This document shows, in pieces, positions 61,901 to 64,000 of a stretch of DNA of 64,000 nucleotides. A program made the translations under genes and the position numbers. Below the pieces are notes generated by a model. The model saw nothing but the letters and a program-made list of their open reading frames with translations. It was not told the origin of the DNA and did not search any database. Positions within the stretch are counted from its first letter, which is position 1; each line of letters opens with the position of its first letter. This DNA is from Dipetalonema caudispina (lineage: Eukaryota > Nematoda > Chromadorea > Rhabditida > Onchocercidae): NCBI GenBank assembly GCA_013365325.1, contig JABVXV010000141.1, positions 1 through 64,000 on the forward strand, written 5' to 3'.

Positions 61901-63959
61901 GTGCCGCTTTCTGTTCGGCATGCTCTTTACAACGATAAAATAATTTACCAAGATTCTTGCCTTGCACCGTTGGATGATATAAATTGACAAGAAATGGTAT
62001 AGAAGACACATCAGCAAGTTCTACTCGAACAATATCACCGCAAGATTTAATTAAATTTTGAAATGCATTCACTTTTTCCACTGTTAAATCGTTCATGTCA
62101 ACGCCTGTTGAAATCACTGCATTATCATTAATTTTCTTCTAATAATAATATAAGAATTATTTTCTGCTACTATATCAATCGAATACATGCTAGAAGGTTC
62201 TATGAAAAGAGCAAATTAACATGTTTCAGCTAAAACGATACTTTTTCATATGCTATATTTATCTAATTACCATAATTTTAACAGCTACCTCCTCTCTCTT
62301 CAGTAAGAAATAAAATTTGAAATTTACTTAACTACTAGGGTAATATAATCTACTGATGAACATCATCAAAAGCGCTTATGGATATTCTCTAAAGTATGTA
62401 TTGATATTCAAGCCTCCAGTACCTATCGTTTGGTTTTCCTATGTTCATATGATTACATGCAAGTAAGCTAACCCTTATCATGAAAAAACCTCATAATGCC
62501 AGCCACCAAGATTTGATACCCAAATTTGTTGAAACTTGGTTTAAAATTTTAAACCTGGGTTTTAATTGAATATTACTGGCAAATTTCTGAAACTATACCT
62601 TTCATACGACAACGCAAAGCAAGAGGAGGCAAACGGCCAAAAACTTTCAGAAGAGGCCGAATATTCTCTATTTTGGCAATATTGTCGTTACCAATATCCA
62701 CAAGATCTACTATTACATCATTTCCTTTACTGAATTTCAAAATCCTTCCGCGTAACCATGTCAAGTTACCGACCAATACCGCACATGGTGCACCAATGCA
62801 CATTTAAAAGCAAAATGAAATTGTAGCAACCTTTCGAACTTTTAAATACTATGTAACTGCCATTACAATCATATTTATCAGAAAATTTAAATTTTCGAGG
62901 GAAAAGAAAAGTCATACCTGATCACTTGAAATCATAAATTCGTTCTCTGCACTGTATACTGTTTGAATTTGTCGGTATAGTTGCTCACGGGCTCGATCTA
63001 GTGACTTCGGCTGTAATGAAATATTTGCATTTTATAATCACAACGCGGGAAGTTCCCATATAATGATATGAATGAACATGATTATCCTAAAGGAAACTCA
63101 AAATACTAATTGCCAAACTATTCCATTTAATCCATTCTCTAGCTAGATTGGTGTTCATGCCCCAATGATTGTAATAAATTTGAAAACAATATAAATTCTA
63201 CTGAATCAAAATTTCCTTATAACAGTAAACAGCGAAATGACCTACTTGAATACTGAAATCATAAGGTGAAAATGAATTCGGTAAATGTGCGTAGAAAACG
63301 GGAAGTGTAGCAGCAGATTGCCTTGCAGGTGCATTAGCAGTTGTAGCAACATTGTAATGGTAGTGAGCAATAACTTGTGGTTCGGAATATTTCCAACAAT
63401 ATTGTGGAAAGACTTCAGCCATATCTAAACAGATCCAGAAAATTACGAGAAACAAAAGTACTAAATGTATCAATCTATCAAAAGTTTCATTAGCTGCACT
63501 ATTTCAAGAAAACTATAGAATAACAATGTGCTGTTCTAGTTAATTAATCACTATAGTAGAATTAAACAAAATTTAGACAATGTTATAACATTATCATAAA
63601 AATATCGAAATAATCAAAATATCATCCAAAGTTTTATCATTAGCACAACTTATAGCTAAAATAGGTGCCAACACAAACTTCCTAACCATTAATACTTCGA
63701 TATCAAACATTTTCTAGAATTATCATTATCAAAAGAACATACATCGTAATTTCCATTCTGGTTCACCCGGAACTTCTACCAAATCGCGACACTCACTCCA
63801 TTTCACTTCTTCCTTCTTATTTACTAGCAATTCTGAATTGAAATCACCCGATTCACTGGATGAAAAATTTTTTCCAAAAGTTGTTGCAAATTGGGAAATG
63901 TCGACAGTACTAAAACCAGCCATTACCCGTAACCAAACTGCAATAGCAATCCTTAGCAA
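58975..63959 (-). CDS. Multi-Tudor-domain protein, 3' part (5' end outside window)
   Basis: Tudor domains bind methylated arginine or lysine. Multi-Tudor proteins commonly scaffold germ-granule and small-RNA pathways. Ten exons: 63959-63743, 63424-63246, 63010-62918, 62803-62599, 62116-61866, 61290-61202, 61043-60917, 60471-60244, 59445-59255, 59131-58975. All phases close over 578 residues. Exon 1 here opens after an acceptor (AGTAGTTCAG), so more exons lie to the right. The first Tudor unit runs VFYAHLP..., GAPCAVLVGNLTWLRGRI, VIVDLVDIGNDN, PPLALRCRM. The second runs LYISHIENSRFIYLHSEY, ACAYYDISKCSPCRVIVAEV, VRLRSADHG, ETPLMYLCCL, ILPIGTVVNIRRF. An acidic linker (DDDFLNDYTSEENSEDE) separates them. 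The aromatic cage is only partly evident. The exon at 62803 lacks an AG just upstream (TTTTAA). I cannot name the orthologue. Confidence 0.85.
59700..59893. other. GC-richer island in the eighth Tudor intron
   Basis: About 190 bp, visibly richer in G and C than its surroundings, open in two + frames and largely in one - frame. It contains no domain I recognise and no phase-compatible splice sites for the Tudor gene, whose exons 60471-60244 and 59445-59255 join directly. It may be a separate small gene, an exon remnant or an insertion. Confidence 0.35.
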
Positions 63960-64000
63960 CTGAACTACTCATCAGAAACAAGTTACAATGAGCTTCTATA

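Noticed and set aside
1..64000. CRISPR arrays, bacterial operons, ribosome-binding sites, rRNA or tRNA genes
   Set aside because: None seen. Introns, splice sites and protein families are eukaryotic. A covariance-model search for tRNAs was not possible by eye.

Overview
This is AT-rich, intron-dense nematode DNA. A parasitic filarial/spirurid worm is the likeliest source. The evidence is many short introns with TTTCAG-type acceptors, 3' splice-like sites a few bases upstream of several start codons (as expected for spliced-leader trans-splicing), worm-typical proteins (a ShK-domain secreted protein, BEL/Pao retrotransposons) and highly conserved housekeeping genes. The species cannot be fixed from sequence alone. 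I joined exons by hand, checking reading phase at every junction. Apart from one join in the Trax gene, all models below close in frame.

Layout. 1-8.1 kb: a perfect hairpin, a two-exon secreted ShK-domain gene (+), two decayed BEL/Pao retrotransposon pieces facing each other (one +, one -) with LTR segments, a third LTR-like insertion inside one of them, and a two-exon gene for a small secreted protein (-). 8.1-12.6 kb: no gene recognised. 12.6-18.4 kb: an 11-exon hexokinase (-). 18.6-19.2 kb: a solo LTR with internal tandem repeats. 19.2-27.7 kb: a gene-poor, simple-repeat-rich stretch. 27.8-32.7 kb: a 12-exon AMP-binding acyl-CoA synthetase (+) that needs one GC-AG intron. 33.7-36.8 kb: translin-associated factor X (-). 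37.5-38.6 kb: a CCDC86/Cgr1-family protein (-). 39.4-43.9 kb: mitochondrial ATP synthase OSCP (+), whose 2.7-kb third intron holds a complete six-exon gene on the opposite strand. 47.1-50.6 kb: a five-exon tetraspan membrane protein (-). 55.1-58.2 kb: dynein light intermediate chain (+). 59.0-64.0 kb: the 3' ten exons of a multi-Tudor-domain protein (-), running off the right edge.

The genes do not form one pathway. They cover glycolysis entry (hexokinase), fatty-acid or carboxylate activation (acyl-CoA synthetase), oxidative phosphorylation (OSCP), RNA metabolism (Trax, CCDC86, Tudor protein), transport (dynein) and secreted products. The points most worth a second look are the gene nested in the OSCP intron, the GC-AG intron, the Tudor exon that lacks an AG acceptor, the opposed and rearranged BEL/Pao pieces, and the two small secreted-protein genes.
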